The position numbers and the translations under genes were made by a program. The notes beneath the pieces were generated by a model that worked only from the letters and a program-made list of their open reading frames with translations, was not told the DNA's origin and made no database searches. A stretch of DNA of 35,174 nucleotides from Micromonospora sp. H61. GTDB taxonomy: Bacteria; Actinomycetota; Actinomycetes; Mycobacteriales; Micromonosporaceae. Positions 14,876 to 23,911 of the stretch are shown here, piece by piece. The stretch is taken from positions 1-35,174 of the forward strand of contig NZ_JAGPXY010000069.1 in assembly GCF_018070325.1 (NCBI RefSeq), in the 5' to 3' direction. Within the stretch, counting starts at the first letter, position 1, and the number at the start of each line of letters is the position of its first letter.

Positions 14876-16075
14876 TCAACGCGGCAGCTCGGCGACGACC
14901 AGACCGCCGCGCGCCTTCGGGGTGAACCAGGTGCTCTTGCGGGGCATCTTCTCCCTGGCCAGGTTGACAGCGACGAAATCCGCCACGGTCACCGGCGCGA
15001 TCAGGATGGCCAACTCGGCCCGCCCGGCGTCGACCTCACCGGTGAGCCAGCTCGCCGGGTAGTCACCGCCGACGTAGGTGATCCGCTTGTCGCCCGGGTC
15101 CAGACCGAGCGCGTCGCGCAGCACCAGCCGCTCGACCAGGGCGTGGTCCAGGTTTTCCAGGCGGGCGGAGGCGGTGGCGGGCAGGCGCACCGCGTACCCC
15201 TGGCCGTCGAGGCGGAGGTGCACGGTGCCGCCGGCAGCCGGGACCTCGACCGGGCCGTCGATCGGCTCGACCTCGGCGCCCGCGGCCCGCAGCCGGTCGA
15301 GCAGCTCGGCCGGGGTGGTGGTCAGCTCGCTGACCAGCCGGTTGTACGGCTGGATGGCCACCGACGCGGGGGTGGTGACCACGGCCAGGAAGCGGGGCAG
15401 CCCGCCGGTCTGGGCGGCCAGGCTGCGGTGGTTGCCGTCCGCGACGACCAGGTCCCCGCCGCCGGCGAGAGCGGTCAGCGTGGCCTGCTCCGGGCCGGGG
15501 CCGAGCAGCCAGATGGCGTGCGTGCGACCCGCCTGGTCGGTGTCCGTCGCGGCGGGCGCACCGGCCGTGTCGGTCGCCGCCGCGAGCGCGGCGTGCAGTT
15601 CGTCACCACGCCCGGTCTGGAGCAGGAGTACGGGTGAGAGCAGGTGGCCCAGCGCGTCGGCCAGCGCAACCCGCTCGCGCACCTTGGCGATGAAGACGTC
15701 CTCGTTGCGGATGACCAGGCCCGGCTCGTCTGCCCGGGTGGAGATCTGGTCGGTGTCCACCATCGCGAACAGCCCGTACGCCGGCTCCTCGCCGGGTGCG
15801 CTGATCCGGTAGAGCACCACCACCTGCTCGGCGGGGGTGTAACTGCCGTCGGCCTTGGCCTCGGCGAGGCGGGCCACCGCGTCCGGCAGCGCGTCGAGGA
15901 ATGACCTACCCAGGCTCTGCGGGGCGCGGTGCGGCATCTCGATGCCGAGAGCGCTGTGCGGGTTCGACTCGATGATCGCGGTGATCTCCGCGTCGTCGGC
16001 GAACTCGTCGTAGTTTTGCGCGCCGGTGCCGCCAGTGGTGACCCAGGCCCGGGTGATCGGATGCACGACCGTCAT
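14876..16075 (-). CDS. DUF1015 family protein
   Basis: About 399 residues from ATG 16075; a GTG two codons upstream is equally possible. Family hallmarks are visible: an N-terminal YDEFADDAEITAIIESNPHSALGIEMPH segment, the ADGNHRSLAA motif, IQPYNRLV, and a C-terminal MPRKSTWFTPKARGGLV. DUF1015 proteins are widespread and have no firmly established function; the ADGNHR motif looks like an active-site or metal-binding element. It is followed by a hairpin terminator and is therefore probably a single-gene unit. Confidence 0.9.
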   Translation of the reverse strand: MTVVHPITRAWVTTGGTGAQNYDEFADDAEITAIIESNPHSALGIEMPHRAPQSLGRSFLDALPDAVARLAEAKADGSYTPAEQVVVLYRISAPGEEPAYGLFAMVDTDQISTRADEPGLVIRNEDVFIAKVRERVALADALGHLLSPVLLLQTGRGDELHAALAAATDTAGAPAATDTDQAGRTHAIWLLGPGPEQATLTALAGGGDLVVADGNHRSLAAQTGGLPRFLAVVTTPASVAIQPYNRLVSELTTTPAELLDRLRAAGAEVEPIDGPVEVPAAGGTVHLRLDGQGYAVRLPATASARLENLDHALVERLVLRDALGLDPGDKRITYVGGDYPASWLTGEVDAGRAELAILIAPVTVADFVAVNLAREKMPRKSTWFTPKARGGLVVAELPR

Positions 16076-16164
16076 GCCCACTGACGCTACCGGCGACGGT
16101 GTCGCCGCCGACGGGGACCCGCGGGGCGTCCACCAGATGAAAGCTCCCGGTGGGGCCCGGCCGG

Positions 16165-16680
16165 TCAGCCGGCGCGGTCTGAGGTGCCTCGGCGGTGCCT
16201 ACCCGCGCTCAGCGGCCCACCGTTGCCACGCCGACCGGCCCCGATCGGCCCGGTGTTCAGGGCGCGGCGAGGCGACGCGGGCGGCCCCGGCACGGGACGG
16301 TCGGGAGGCGGTGTGGGAACGGGCCGCGGGCTCAGCGGCGGCGTCGGCACCGGGCGCGGAGGAGCCGGCGCCGGCGGCGGAGGAGCCGGTTCGGCCGGTG
16401 CTGCCCCCGACGGCACCAGCGCCGGCGCGTCGGTCGGCACCGCGCCGGCGGACGACGGCAGTGGGTCGACCGCCCTGGGCGGGGTGAGCCGGGAGGTCAC
16501 CGGGACCCGGGCCACGCCCACCACGATGGGCGGCGCGAGTAGATCCACCAGGTGGGCGGGCAGGTCCGGGCGGACCGTCGGCCAGCGGGAGTCGTCAACG
16601 GACCAGTAGTCCGCGCCGGGAGTCTCGATCACCCCCTGCCGGGTCAACTGATCGTCACCGGACGCACGGTGCTTGGCCAT
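16165..16680 (-). CDS. Proline-rich hypothetical protein
   Basis: The start is ATG 16680 (GGAGG nine bases upstream), giving 171 residues. The first ~60 residues are ordered and carry ADYWSVDDSRWPTVRPDLPAHLVDLLAPP, a likely conserved core. From about residue 85 on, the chain is low-complexity Pro/Ala/Arg with imperfect PVPTPP/PVPGPP repeats. There is no membrane segment. I do not recognise a family; the tail may be a flexible linker or interaction region. Confidence 0.7.
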   Translation of the reverse strand: MAKHRASGDDQLTRQGVIETPGADYWSVDDSRWPTVRPDLPAHLVDLLAPPIVVGVARVPVTSRLTPPRAVDPLPSSAGAVPTDAPALVPSGAAPAEPAPPPPAPAPPRPVPTPPLSPRPVPTPPPDRPVPGPPASPRRALNTGPIGAGRRGNGGPLSAGRHRRGTSDRAG

Positions 16681-16861
16681 CGGGATTTGCCTCCACGAAC
16701 TGCGGCGTGCGGCCCTGCGGGTCGCTGCGGCGGACACCGAGGGAAACGACGCCGCCCGCCTCCCGGTGACGCCACGACCCTCCGCCGACCTCGGCACCCC
16801 ACGAGAAACGCCCCCGTCCGCGCCACTGACGAAGCCCGGACGGGTGCGCGGCGGTCGTCGC

Positions 16862-17488
16862 TCAGTCGAAGATCGGGCTCTGCTCGCGGGTGCGCTTGAG
16901 CTCGTAGAAGCCCGGGGTGCCGGCGACCAGCAGCACGCCGTCCCAGAGCCGGCCGGCGGCCTCCCCCTTTGGAGCCGGAGTGATCACCGGGCCGAAGAAC
17001 GCGACCGGGGTGCCGTCCGGGCCGGGCGCGTGCACGACCGGAGTGCCCACGTCCTGCCCGACCGGGCGCATGCCCGCCTCGTGGCTGGCCCGCAGCGCCT
17101 CGTCGTAGTCGGTGCTGTCGGCGGCCGCGGCCAGTGCCGGGTCGAGGCCGGCCTCGGTGAGCGCGGCCACGTACAGCTCCGGACCCCGCTCCTGCTTCTG
17201 CAGGTGGATCCGGGTGCCGAGCGCGGTGTAGAGCGGGCGCAACACGTCATTGCCGTGCAGCTGCTCGGCGGCGATGCAGACCCGCACCGGGCCCCACGCG
17301 GTCTTCAGGAACTCCTTGTAGTCCTCGGGCAGCTCGTCCCGGCCGTCGTTGAGCACGGCCAGGCTCATCACGTGGAAGCGGATGTCCACATCCCGGATCT
17401 GCTCGACCTCGAGCAGCCAGCGGGAGGTGATCCACGCCCACGGGCAGGCCGGGTCGAACCACATGTCGGCGGTGACACGTTCGGTCAC
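16862..17488 (-). CDS. DsbA-family oxidoreductase, Rv2466c (mycothiol-dependent nitroreductase/mycoredoxin-2) homologue
   Basis: The 208-residue protein closely follows the Rv2466c pattern: WFDPACPWAWITSRW at the N-terminus, FHVMSLAVLN, WGPVRVCIAAEQ, VGQDVGTPVVH, VAFFGPVI and the C-terminal FYELKRTRE. It has a thioredoxin fold with a helical insertion. Rv2466c uses a CPWC motif and mycothiol; here the second Cys is replaced by Ala (C15-P-W-A18), leaving a monothiol site. The catalytic chemistry should therefore differ from, or simplify, the dithiol mechanism. It is divergent from pepN exactly as in M. tuberculosis. Confidence 0.92.
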   Translation of the reverse strand: MTERVTADMWFDPACPWAWITSRWLLEVEQIRDVDIRFHVMSLAVLNDGRDELPEDYKEFLKTAWGPVRVCIAAEQLHGNDVLRPLYTALGTRIHLQKQERGPELYVAALTEAGLDPALAAAADSTDYDEALRASHEAGMRPVGQDVGTPVVHAPGPDGTPVAFFGPVITPAPKGEAAGRLWDGVLLVAGTPGFYELKRTREQSPIFD

Positions 17489-17700
17489 TGTGAGATCCCT
17501 TCACGACGGGTGACGCCGACAGGTCGGCGTTTCAGGAGAATCCTCACCCCGCAGCGCGTCGGCCGGCACCCGAATGAGAGCGTGACCTCGGCCACCGCGG
17601 GCTGCCCGTACATGGAAGACTCGAATCGGGCCAGCCGTCACGAGCGGTAGGCGAACGGGCGCCGCCGGGCGTACGGCGACATGTGGGATGGAGACGAACA

Positions 17701-20259
17701 GTGCCGGGAGTGCGCAACCTGACGCAGGTCGAGGCGACCGAGCGGGCACGCCTGCTCAACGTGACGGGGTATGACATCAGTCTGGACCTGTCCAGCGCCG
17801 TGCTGGCGGCCGACGGCCGCACGTTCAGGTCGACGACCGAGGTCCGGTTCCGCTGCTCCGAACCGGGCGCGAGCACCTTCATCGAGCTGGCCGCCGAGTC
17901 GGTGCGGTCCGCGACGCTGAACGGCACGCCCGTCGACCTCGCCGACTGGTCCGCCGACAAGGGCCTGACCCTGTCCGGGTTGGACAGCGACAACGTCCTG
18001 GTGGTCGACGCCGACTTCGGTTACTCCAACAGCGGCCAGGGTCTGCACCGGACGGTCGACCCGGTGGACGGCGAGACGTACCTCTACAGCCAGTTCGAGA
18101 CGGCCGACGCGCAGCGGGTGTTCGCCTGCTTCGACCAGCCCGACCTGAAGAGCGTCTACACCTGGCACGTCACAGTGCCGGCGCACTGGCGGGCGGTCTC
18201 CAACATGCCGGTGCAGCGGGAGGAGCCGGCGGGTGAGGCGCTCAAGACGCTGCACTTCACCGAGTCGCCCCGGATGAGCACCTACATCACGGCGATGTGC
18301 GCCGGGCCGTACCACGAGGTGCGCGACGCACACGACGGCATCGACCTGGGGGTGTTCTGCCGGGCGTCGATGGCACAGTACCTGGACTCCGACGACCTGT
18401 TCCTGATCACCAAGCAGGGCTTCGACTTCTTCCACGAGAAGTTCGACGTGCGTTACCCGCTGCCGAAGTACGACCAGCTCTGGGTGCCCGACTTCAACGC
18501 CGGCGCGATGGAGAACTTCGGCTGCGTGACGCACGCCGAGTCGCACTACCTGTTCCGCTCGCAGGTCACCGACTTCGAGTACGAGCAGCGGGCCAACACG
18601 ATCCTGCACGAACTGGCCCACATGTGGTTCGGTGACCTGGTCACCATGCGCTGGTGGAACGACCTGTGGCTGAACGAGTCGTTCGCCGAGTGGGCCAGCC
18701 ACTGGTGCAACACCAACGCGACCCGGTTCACCGAGGCGTGGACGACCTTCCTGTCCATCCGGAAGAACTGGGGCTACCGGCAGGACCAGCTCTCCTCCAC
18801 CCACCCGGTCTACACCGAGATGCCGGACATGGAGGCCGTGGAGGTCAACTTCGACGGCATCACCTACGCCAAGGGCGCGAGCGTGCTCAAGCAGCTCGTC
18901 GCGTACGTGGGTGAGGAGCCGTTCGTGGCCGGGCTGCGGGCCTACTTCGGCAAGCACGCCTGGGGCAACGCCACCTTCGACGACCTGCTCACCGAGCTGG
19001 AGGCCGCATCCGGGCGGGAGCTGCGCAAGTTCGCCGCGCAGTGGTTGGAGACCGCGCAGGTCAACACGCTGCGTCCGGAGGTGACCATCGGGGCCGACGG
19101 CACGTACGAGCAGGTGCTGGTGCGGCAGGAGGCCCCGGCGGCGTACCCGACGCTGCGGACCCACCGCATCGGCGTGGGCCTGTACGACCTGACCGACGGA
19201 CGGCTGGTCCGTCGGGAGCGGTACGAGGTTGACGTGACCGGCGAGCACACGGATCTTGCCGCGCTGCGCGGCGTCCGGGCGGCCGACGTGTTGCTGCTCA
19301 ACGACGACGACCTCAGTTACACCAAGCTGCGCCTCGACGAGCGCTCGATGGCGACAGTGGTGCAGCACATCGGTGGCTTCGACTCGTCGCTGGCCCGCGC
19401 GCTCTGCTGGACCGCCGCCTGGGACATGATCCGCGACGCCGAGCTGTCCGCCCGCGACTACGTGGCGCTGACGCTGAGCGGGCTGCCCGCGGAGACCGAC
19501 ATCAACCTGGTCACCGCCACCCTGCGGCAGGCGACCACCGCGCTCACCCTGTACGCCGACCCGGCCTGGGCGCCGACCGGCTGGGCCGACCTGGCCCGTA
19601 CCGCCCGCGACGCACTCGCTGCCGCCGAGCCCGGCAGCGGGTTCCAGTTGGCCTGGGCCCGTGCGTTCACCTCGGCGGTCCGCTCAGCGGAAGACCTGGC
19701 CACGCTGCGCGGTTGGCTGGACGGCACCGGCATGCCGGCCGGGCTGACCGTCGACACCGAGCTGCGCTGGTCGGTCCTCGCCGCGCTGGTGGCGAACGGT
19801 GCCGCCGGGACCGCCGAGATCGAGGCGGAGCTGAGCGGCGACCGCACGGCCAGCGGCGAGCGGGAAGCCGCTTACGCGCACGCGTTGATGCCGACGGCCG
19901 AGAACAAGGCCGCCGTGTGGGCCCTGCTCACCGGCCCGGACGCGCTGCCCAACTGGCGGCACCGGGCGCTGTTGCAGGGCTTCGCCCACCCGGCGCAGGT
20001 GGAGCTGGTCGCCCCGTACCGGGAGCGGTACTTCGCGGCGGTCGGGCAGGTGTGGGCCACCCGGGACAGCGAGCCGGCGCAGGAGTTCGCCCAGCTGGCG
20101 TACCCGACCTACCTGGTGGAGGACGACACGGTGGCGGCCACCGACGCGTGGCTGGCCGGTGACGGGCACCCGGCCCCGCTGCGTCGACTGGTGGCCGAGG
20201 GCCGCGACGGTGTGGTGCGGGCGCTGAAGGCCCGCGCGAAGGACGCCGAGAGCGCCTGA
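17701..20259 (+). CDS. pepN: Aminopeptidase N (M1 zinc metallopeptidase)
   Basis: PepN removes N-terminal residues from peptides in the cytoplasm. The GTG start at 17701 is preferred, since GGAG lies seven bases upstream and MPGVRNLTQVEATERA-type starts are standard in actinobacteria; this gives 852 residues. The exopeptidase motif GAMEN is at residues 268-272. The zinc site is HELAH at 303-307, with third ligand E326 in LNES. The C-terminal ERAP1-like helical domain is complete. Family length is as expected. An 11-bp hairpin follows the gene. Confidence 0.97.
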   Translation: MPGVRNLTQVEATERARLLNVTGYDISLDLSSAVLAADGRTFRSTTEVRFRCSEPGASTFIELAAESVRSATLNGTPVDLADWSADKGLTLSGLDSDNVLVVDADFGYSNSGQGLHRTVDPVDGETYLYSQFETADAQRVFACFDQPDLKSVYTWHVTVPAHWRAVSNMPVQREEPAGEALKTLHFTESPRMSTYITAMCAGPYHEVRDAHDGIDLGVFCRASMAQYLDSDDLFLITKQGFDFFHEKFDVRYPLPKYDQLWVPDFNAGAMENFGCVTHAESHYLFRSQVTDFEYEQRANTILHELAHMWFGDLVTMRWWNDLWLNESFAEWASHWCNTNATRFTEAWTTFLSIRKNWGYRQDQLSSTHPVYTEMPDMEAVEVNFDGITYAKGASVLKQLVAYVGEEPFVAGLRAYFGKHAWGNATFDDLLTELEAASGRELRKFAAQWLETAQVNTLRPEVTIGADGTYEQVLVRQEAPAAYPTLRTHRIGVGLYDLTDGRLVRRERYEVDVTGEHTDLAALRGVRAADVLLLNDDDLSYTKLRLDERSMATVVQHIGGFDSSLARALCWTAAWDMIRDAELSARDYVALTLSGLPAETDINLVTATLRQATTALTLYADPAWAPTGWADLARTARDALAAAEPGSGFQLAWARAFTSAVRSAEDLATLRGWLDGTGMPAGLTVDTELRWSVLAALVANGAAGTAEIEAELSGDRTASGEREAAYAHALMPTAENKAAVWALLTGPDALPNWRHRALLQGFAHPAQVELVAPYRERYFAAVGQVWATRDSEPAQEFAQLAYPTYLVEDDTVAATDAWLAGDGHPAPLRRLVAEGRDGVVRALKARAKDAESA

Positions 20260-20275
20260 GCGGCGTTGCCCGGTC

Positions 20276-20311
20276 CGGGGCCGGCGTGGGTGTGAGCCCG
20301 CGCCGGCCCCG
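20276..20311 (+). terminator. Hairpin downstream of pepN
   Basis: CGGGGCCGGCG (20276-20286) pairs perfectly with 20301-20311 around a 14-nt loop, 16 bases past the pepN stop. Confidence 0.6.
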
Positions 20312-20342
20312 AACGTTATCGTGGCGGGAGGAGGTGGACGTG

Positions 20343-20906
20343 ATGGCACACCCGACCGACGAGTGGCGGCCCGTTGCGCGCGCGTGGCGCGAGCAGGACC
20401 TGTTCAACCTTCCCGATAATGGGAACCGCTACGAGATCATCGACGGGAGCCTGCACGTGACCCCACCGGCCGACGACGATCACCACGAGCTGGCCGACAG
20501 CATTCGGACGGCTATCGGGGCTGCGGCACCAGATGGATGGCGGATTATTCGTGAGATCGGGCTGGGGCTGCCGTCGGGCAACCTGATTCCGGATGTGACG
20601 GTGCTGAAGCCAAACACCCCACGTGGTGTGCGTTGGCATCAACCGCAAGGCGTCAGTCTCGTTGTCGAAGTGGAGTCGCCGACGAGCCGCCGGCATGACC
20701 GCTTCACCAAACCCGGTCTCTACGCCGAAGCGGGGATTCCGCACTACTGGCGTGTGGAGCGAGGCGACTTCGGCCCGATCATCTACCGCTACCGCCTGAT
20801 CAAGGACGTGCACTACGACCTGGTCGGCACCATTGGTCCGGACGACGCGGTGACAGTGGATGAGCCGTGGACGATGAGGTTGGACCCGAGCGCCTGGCCG
20901 CGCTGA
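20343..20906 (+). CDS. Uma2 family (DUF820) endonuclease-like protein
   Basis: The 187-residue protein has the Uma2/DUF820 layout, a PD-(D/E)xK-like fold: NRYEIIDGSLHVTPP at the N-terminus, NLIPDVTVLKP with the metal-binding Asp, VSLVVEVESPTSRRHDR with the Glu motif, and KPGLYAEAGIPHYWRVE. The usual E-x-L-S-P-S is ExESPTS here. Start ATG 20343 follows GGAGGAGG. Function of the family is uncertain; many copies occur in actinobacterial and cyanobacterial genomes. Codon use in the middle is somewhat less GC-biased than in pepN, consistent with acquisition. Confidence 0.88.
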   Translation: MAHPTDEWRPVARAWREQDLFNLPDNGNRYEIIDGSLHVTPPADDDHHELADSIRTAIGAAAPDGWRIIREIGLGLPSGNLIPDVTVLKPNTPRGVRWHQPQGVSLVVEVESPTSRRHDRFTKPGLYAEAGIPHYWRVERGDFGPIIYRYRLIKDVHYDLVGTIGPDDAVTVDEPWTMRLDPSAWPR

Positions 20907-20923
20907 GACACCCGGAAACACGA

Positions 20924-20954
20924 AAGCCCGGCCCGATGATCGTGGGCCGGGCTT
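20924..20954. terminator. Bidirectional terminator
   Basis: AAGCCCGGCCC and GGGCCGGGCTT form a perfect 11-bp stem with a 9-nt loop. Its A-rich 5' side and T-ending 3' side suit both the plus-strand Uma2 gene and the minus-strand DUF5130 gene. Confidence 0.8.
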
Positions 20955-20969
20955 CGTCGTGTGTGCCGG

Positions 20970-21377
20970 TCAGCCCTTGCCGGCGTGGCTGGCGAGCTGG
21001 TCGAGACCGTTGATGATGCCGCCGGCCAGGTCACCGCCGCTGAACGCGCCGACCATGGAGAGCGCGGCCAGCTTGGCGTACGTGTCGGGGATGCGCTTGC
21101 GGGCGTACCGCCCGGTGATGATCTCCAGCTGCCGCTGGTTGGGCGACACGGCGATCAGCACCGACTTGTCGGGCTCGGCGAGCTGACGGTGCAGCCGCTG
21201 GGCGTGCTCACGGATCGGCTCGTCGAGACCACCGACGAAGACCGAGAAGACCAGGCCGGTGCCCTTGTCGGCCAGGCGCAGGGCCTCGTCGATGCGCAGC
21301 AGCTGGCGGGTCGAGAACGGCCCGTCGAGCACCTCGGGCGGATTCTCCGACCCGGTCTGCTTCTCACCAACGGTCAC
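20970..21377 (-). CDS. DUF5130 family protein (TPM-like)
   Basis: Start GTG 21377 is chosen because GGAGG sits five bases upstream; it overlaps the end of the preceding gene by 14 bases. The ~135-residue protein contains FSTRQLLRIDEALRLADKGTGLVFSVFVGGL, then DKSVLIAVSPNQRQLEIITG, which resembles the TPM domain strand, and a Gly-rich C-terminal helix pair. This matches DUF5130, an actinobacterial family without known function. It is coupled to the membrane protein gene upstream, so the two probably act together. Confidence 0.85.
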   Translation of the reverse strand: MTVGEKQTGSENPPEVLDGPFSTRQLLRIDEALRLADKGTGLVFSVFVGGLDEPIREHAQRLHRQLAEPDKSVLIAVSPNQRQLEIITGRYARKRIPDTYAKLAALSMVGAFSGGDLAGGIINGLDQLASHAGKG

Positions 21378-21678
21378 TTGCGCCTCCGGTTCCACCGGCC
21401 GGCGCCTCGACGCTGGCCTGCTCAAGCTTGTGGCTGGTCAACGCGGGCGCCTGCGCCCCCGCCGTCAGCGCGGTGCCGGCCGAGTCGGCCAGCTGCTCCG
21501 GGCGGCCCAGGAACCAGACCGGAGTGAAGTCGAAGGGCCGGCCCGGGCGGTAGCGCTTGGCGCCACCGCCACCGCCGGTGGCACCCCCACGGCTACCGGC
21601 GTACGACAGGCCGGCGATGACCAGCACCGCGGCCAACGGGATGCCGACGAAGACCAGCAACGTCTCGGTAACAGACAA
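21364..21678 (-). CDS. Small single-pass membrane protein
   Basis: About 104 residues, starting with TTG (21678, GGGGG about eight bases upstream; TTG 21684 is an alternative). A single transmembrane helix lies near the N-terminus (LLVFVGIPLAAVLVIAGLSY), followed by a Gly-rich linker, then YRPGRPFDFTPVWFLGRPEQL and a disordered tail. The family is common next to DUF5130 genes in actinobacteria but has no assigned role. It overlaps the DUF5130 gene. Confidence 0.8.
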   Translation of the reverse strand: MSVTETLLVFVGIPLAAVLVIAGLSYAGSRGGATGGGGGAKRYRPGRPFDFTPVWFLGRPEQLADSAGTALTAGAQAPALTSHKLEQASVEAPAGGTGGASDRW

Positions 21679-21735
21679 TCCCAACGCCCCCAGGCGGAAG
21701 AAGGACGACCTTGAACAACCGGGTCGGATGGACGA

Positions 21736-23199
21736 TCACGCTGCCGACCGCCCGACTCCGTCGCCATTCACGTTAGCGGAGTCGACGGCCCGCCAGATTG
21801 CGGGGTGCCGATCCCATCCGTCACTGGAGTTCTCCAGTTGCGCAGCGGTAGCGATAAGCCGCGCGTCGTCGCCGTAACGGCCGGTGAGCAGCACCCCGAC
21901 GGGCAGGCCGTCGGTGGTGGTACCCAGTGGCAGGGAGATGGAGGGATCGCCGGTGACGTTGAAGATGGCGCAGTAGGGCGAGAACCGGCGTTGCCTGTCG
22001 AAGTCGGCGGCCGGGTCCGCGTCGGCGGTGAACCAGCCCACGGGTGCCTGCGGGGTGGCCAGGGTGGGACAGAGGAGCAGGTCGCAGCCGGCGGTGCGGC
22101 GGGCACCGAGGCGTACCTGCGCCTGCAATTCCCCGAGGGTGGCGGTCAGGGTGCCGGCGGAGAGTTCGGCGCCCCGGGCCCGGAGCAGCCGGGTCAACGG
22201 CAGCAGCTCCGCCTCCCGCTGCGGTGGCACCGGGGCGAGCGCCAGGACGTACCAGAGGATCTCGAACAGCGGCCACGCCGCCGGCCCGAGCGGCGGCGGC
22301 ACCTCGACCATCTCGTGGCCGGCCGCCGTGAGCAGCGCGGCGGCCCGGTCCACGGCGGCCACGCAGTCGGGGTGCACCGGCTCGTCGGCGAGCATCGGCG
22401 TGGTGAACCGGCCGATCCGCAGCGGGCCGGGCTCGGCCCGGCGCGCGACGGCCAGGTAGCCGCCGGGCGGCGCGGGTGGCGGCAGGTAGGGCTCGCCGGG
22501 GACCGGAACGGCCATGACGTCGAGCAGCGCGGCGACGTCGGTGACCGTCCGCCCGAGCGGGCCGTTGGTGGGCAGGCCGAACGCGCCGGAGCCGATCGGC
22601 CCCCCGGAGACGACGCCCCGACTGGGCTTGTAGCCGACCAGACCGCAGAGCGACGCCGGGATGCGCAGCGACCCACCGCCGTCGGACCCCTGGGCGACCG
22701 GGACCAGCCCGGCCGCGACCGCCGCCGCCGCGCCGCCACTGGACCCGCCCGCCGTGTACGCAAGCTGCCACGGGTTGCGGGCCGGCGGAGCGACCCGGCC
22801 CTCCGAGTAGAGCGAACAGCCCAGCTCGGAGGTGGTCGTCTTGCCCAGGCTGACCAGACCGGCGGCCTTGATGAAGCGGACCACGTCGGCGTCGACCGGC
22901 GGGACGAAGTCGAAGAAGGCGGCCGAACCGAAGGTGGTGCGGACCCCGGCGGTGAGCGTCAGGTCCTTGATCGCTGTCGGCACGCCGTGCAGCGGGCCGC
23001 GCTCCTCGTTCGGCACCGCGTCGGCGGCGCGCGCGGCCTGCCGGGCGAGGTCCGGTGTGACGGTGACGAACGCGCCCACTGTGTCGCCGAGCGCCGCCAC
23101 CCGGCGCAGGGAATGCTCGACCAGCTCGACGCTGGACAGCTCGCCGCGGGTCATCGCGGCGGCCTGCTCCAACGCGGTCAGGTCGTGCGGCTCGGCCAT
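21736..23199 (-). CDS. Amidase (amidase-signature family)
   Basis: Amidase-signature enzymes hydrolyse amide bonds with a Ser-cisSer-Lys triad. All three residues are visible: K78 in AIKDL, S154 in GGSSGG and S177 in SDGGGSLR. The 487-residue length is normal. The start ATG 23199 has AGGA about seven bases upstream; an extension upstream is Arg/Pro-rich shadow sequence. Substrate is unknown. There is no GatB or GatC neighbour, so it is unlikely to be the tRNA amidotransferase subunit GatA. Confidence 0.93.
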   Translation of the reverse strand: MAEPHDLTALEQAAAMTRGELSSVELVEHSLRRVAALGDTVGAFVTVTPDLARQAARAADAVPNEERGPLHGVPTAIKDLTLTAGVRTTFGSAAFFDFVPPVDADVVRFIKAAGLVSLGKTTTSELGCSLYSEGRVAPPARNPWQLAYTAGGSSGGAAAAVAAGLVPVAQGSDGGGSLRIPASLCGLVGYKPSRGVVSGGPIGSGAFGLPTNGPLGRTVTDVAALLDVMAVPVPGEPYLPPPAPPGGYLAVARRAEPGPLRIGRFTTPMLADEPVHPDCVAAVDRAAALLTAAGHEMVEVPPPLGPAAWPLFEILWYVLALAPVPPQREAELLPLTRLLRARGAELSAGTLTATLGELQAQVRLGARRTAGCDLLLCPTLATPQAPVGWFTADADPAADFDRQRRFSPYCAIFNVTGDPSISLPLGTTTDGLPVGVLLTGRYGDDARLIATAAQLENSSDGWDRHPAIWRAVDSANVNGDGVGRSAA

Positions 23200-23229
23200 C
23201 CCGTCATCCTGCCCGCTGGGAGCGGATGT

Positions 23230-23252
23230 CGGCGGCCGACACGGCGGCCGAC
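23230..23252. repeat. Tandem 11-bp direct repeat
   Basis: CGGCGGCCGAC occurs twice, separated by one base, in the gap between the vapC stop and the amidase start. It could be a regulatory half-site pair for the amidase or chance in GC-rich DNA. Confidence 0.5.
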
Positions 23253-23254
23253 CA

Positions 23255-23683
23255 TCAGTCCAGCGTGCCCGCCGGCGCCACCCACTCACTGCGGGGCCCA
23301 CCGATGTCACTGATCAGATCGAAATCCCGGTCGTAGTGCAGGACGGTCGCGGAGTATTCGGCAGCGGCCGCCGCGACCAGGACGTCGACGGGACTGGCCG
23401 CCCGGTGGTGGCCACGGACTGTCAGCGCCAGTTGCAGGTCGCGCGCCCTAGTCGCCAAGGCCGGAGTGATCGGAAGGTCGATCATCAGCTCTGCCCGGCG
23501 TGCCCGCACCGTCATGGCGTCACGAAAGTCGCGGGCACTTCGCCCATTCTCGAGATCAAGCGGAACGCAGGTCGCCGCGAGCCGCTCCTCGAGAATGGCC
23601 GTGATCCGCTTAGCCACCGCCGGCTGGCGGAGGCGACTCCAGGCCGACGTGTCGATTAGGTAGAGCCCGGCCGGTGGGGTCAT
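23255..23683 (-). CDS. vapC: VapC-type PIN-domain ribonuclease toxin
   Basis: The 142-residue PIN protein has YLIDTSAWSRL with the first catalytic Asp, ELMIDLPITP in the middle, SPVDVLVAAAAAEY with the second acidic cluster, and VLHYDRDFDLI with the last acidic pair. VapC toxins cleave RNA, usually tRNA or rRNA, when free of antitoxin. Its ATG overlaps the vapB stop (ATGA), giving the classic coupled antitoxin-toxin order. Confidence 0.93.
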   Translation of the reverse strand: MTPPAGLYLIDTSAWSRLRQPAVAKRITAILEERLAATCVPLDLENGRSARDFRDAMTVRARRAELMIDLPITPALATRARDLQLALTVRGHHRAASPVDVLVAAAAAEYSATVLHYDRDFDLISDIGGPRSEWVAPAGTLD

Positions 23684-23904
23684 GCGGCGTCCTGCTCGCC
23701 GCGCGGCGTCTTGTCGTCCTCGACCAAGCCGGTCCAGTCCTGTTCGATGGAGATCGAAATCAGCTCCCGGATGGCCTCCATCCGTTCGCTGCGCTCCGCG
23801 ACGAGCCGCAATGCCGCATGGATCGTGTCCTTTTTACTCTTGGTGCCGAGTTCGCGACGGGCCCGGTCGAGAAGTTCATCATCAAGATCTATAACGGTCT
23901 TCAT
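23680..23904 (-). CDS. vapB: VapB-type antitoxin
   Basis: The 74-residue protein starts MKTVIDLDDELLDRARRELG, followed by TKSKKDTIHAALRLV. This is the ribbon-helix-helix DNA-binding domain of the VapB2-like family. The C-terminal ~30 residues are acidic and should bind the VapC active site. A -10-like TATACT eight bases before the ATG suggests a leaderless or nearly leaderless transcript, separate from the tryptophan operon just upstream on the same strand. Confidence 0.92.
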   Translation of the reverse strand: MKTVIDLDDELLDRARRELGTKSKKDTIHAALRLVAERSERMEAIRELISISIEQDWTGLVEDDKTPRGEQDAA

Positions 23905-23911
23905 GAGCGGA

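Noticed and set aside
15143..15812. Plus-strand frames inside the DUF1015 gene
   Set aside because: Antisense shadows with no recognisable start signals or motifs.
17638..19368. 576-codon minus-strand frame across pepN
   Set aside because: Antisense shadow; pepN motifs on the plus strand are unambiguous.
21736..23199. Amidase as GatA or as the missing kynurenine formamidase
   Set aside because: No gatB/gatC neighbours; amidase-signature enzymes are not the known formamidase families, and vapBC separates it from the operon.
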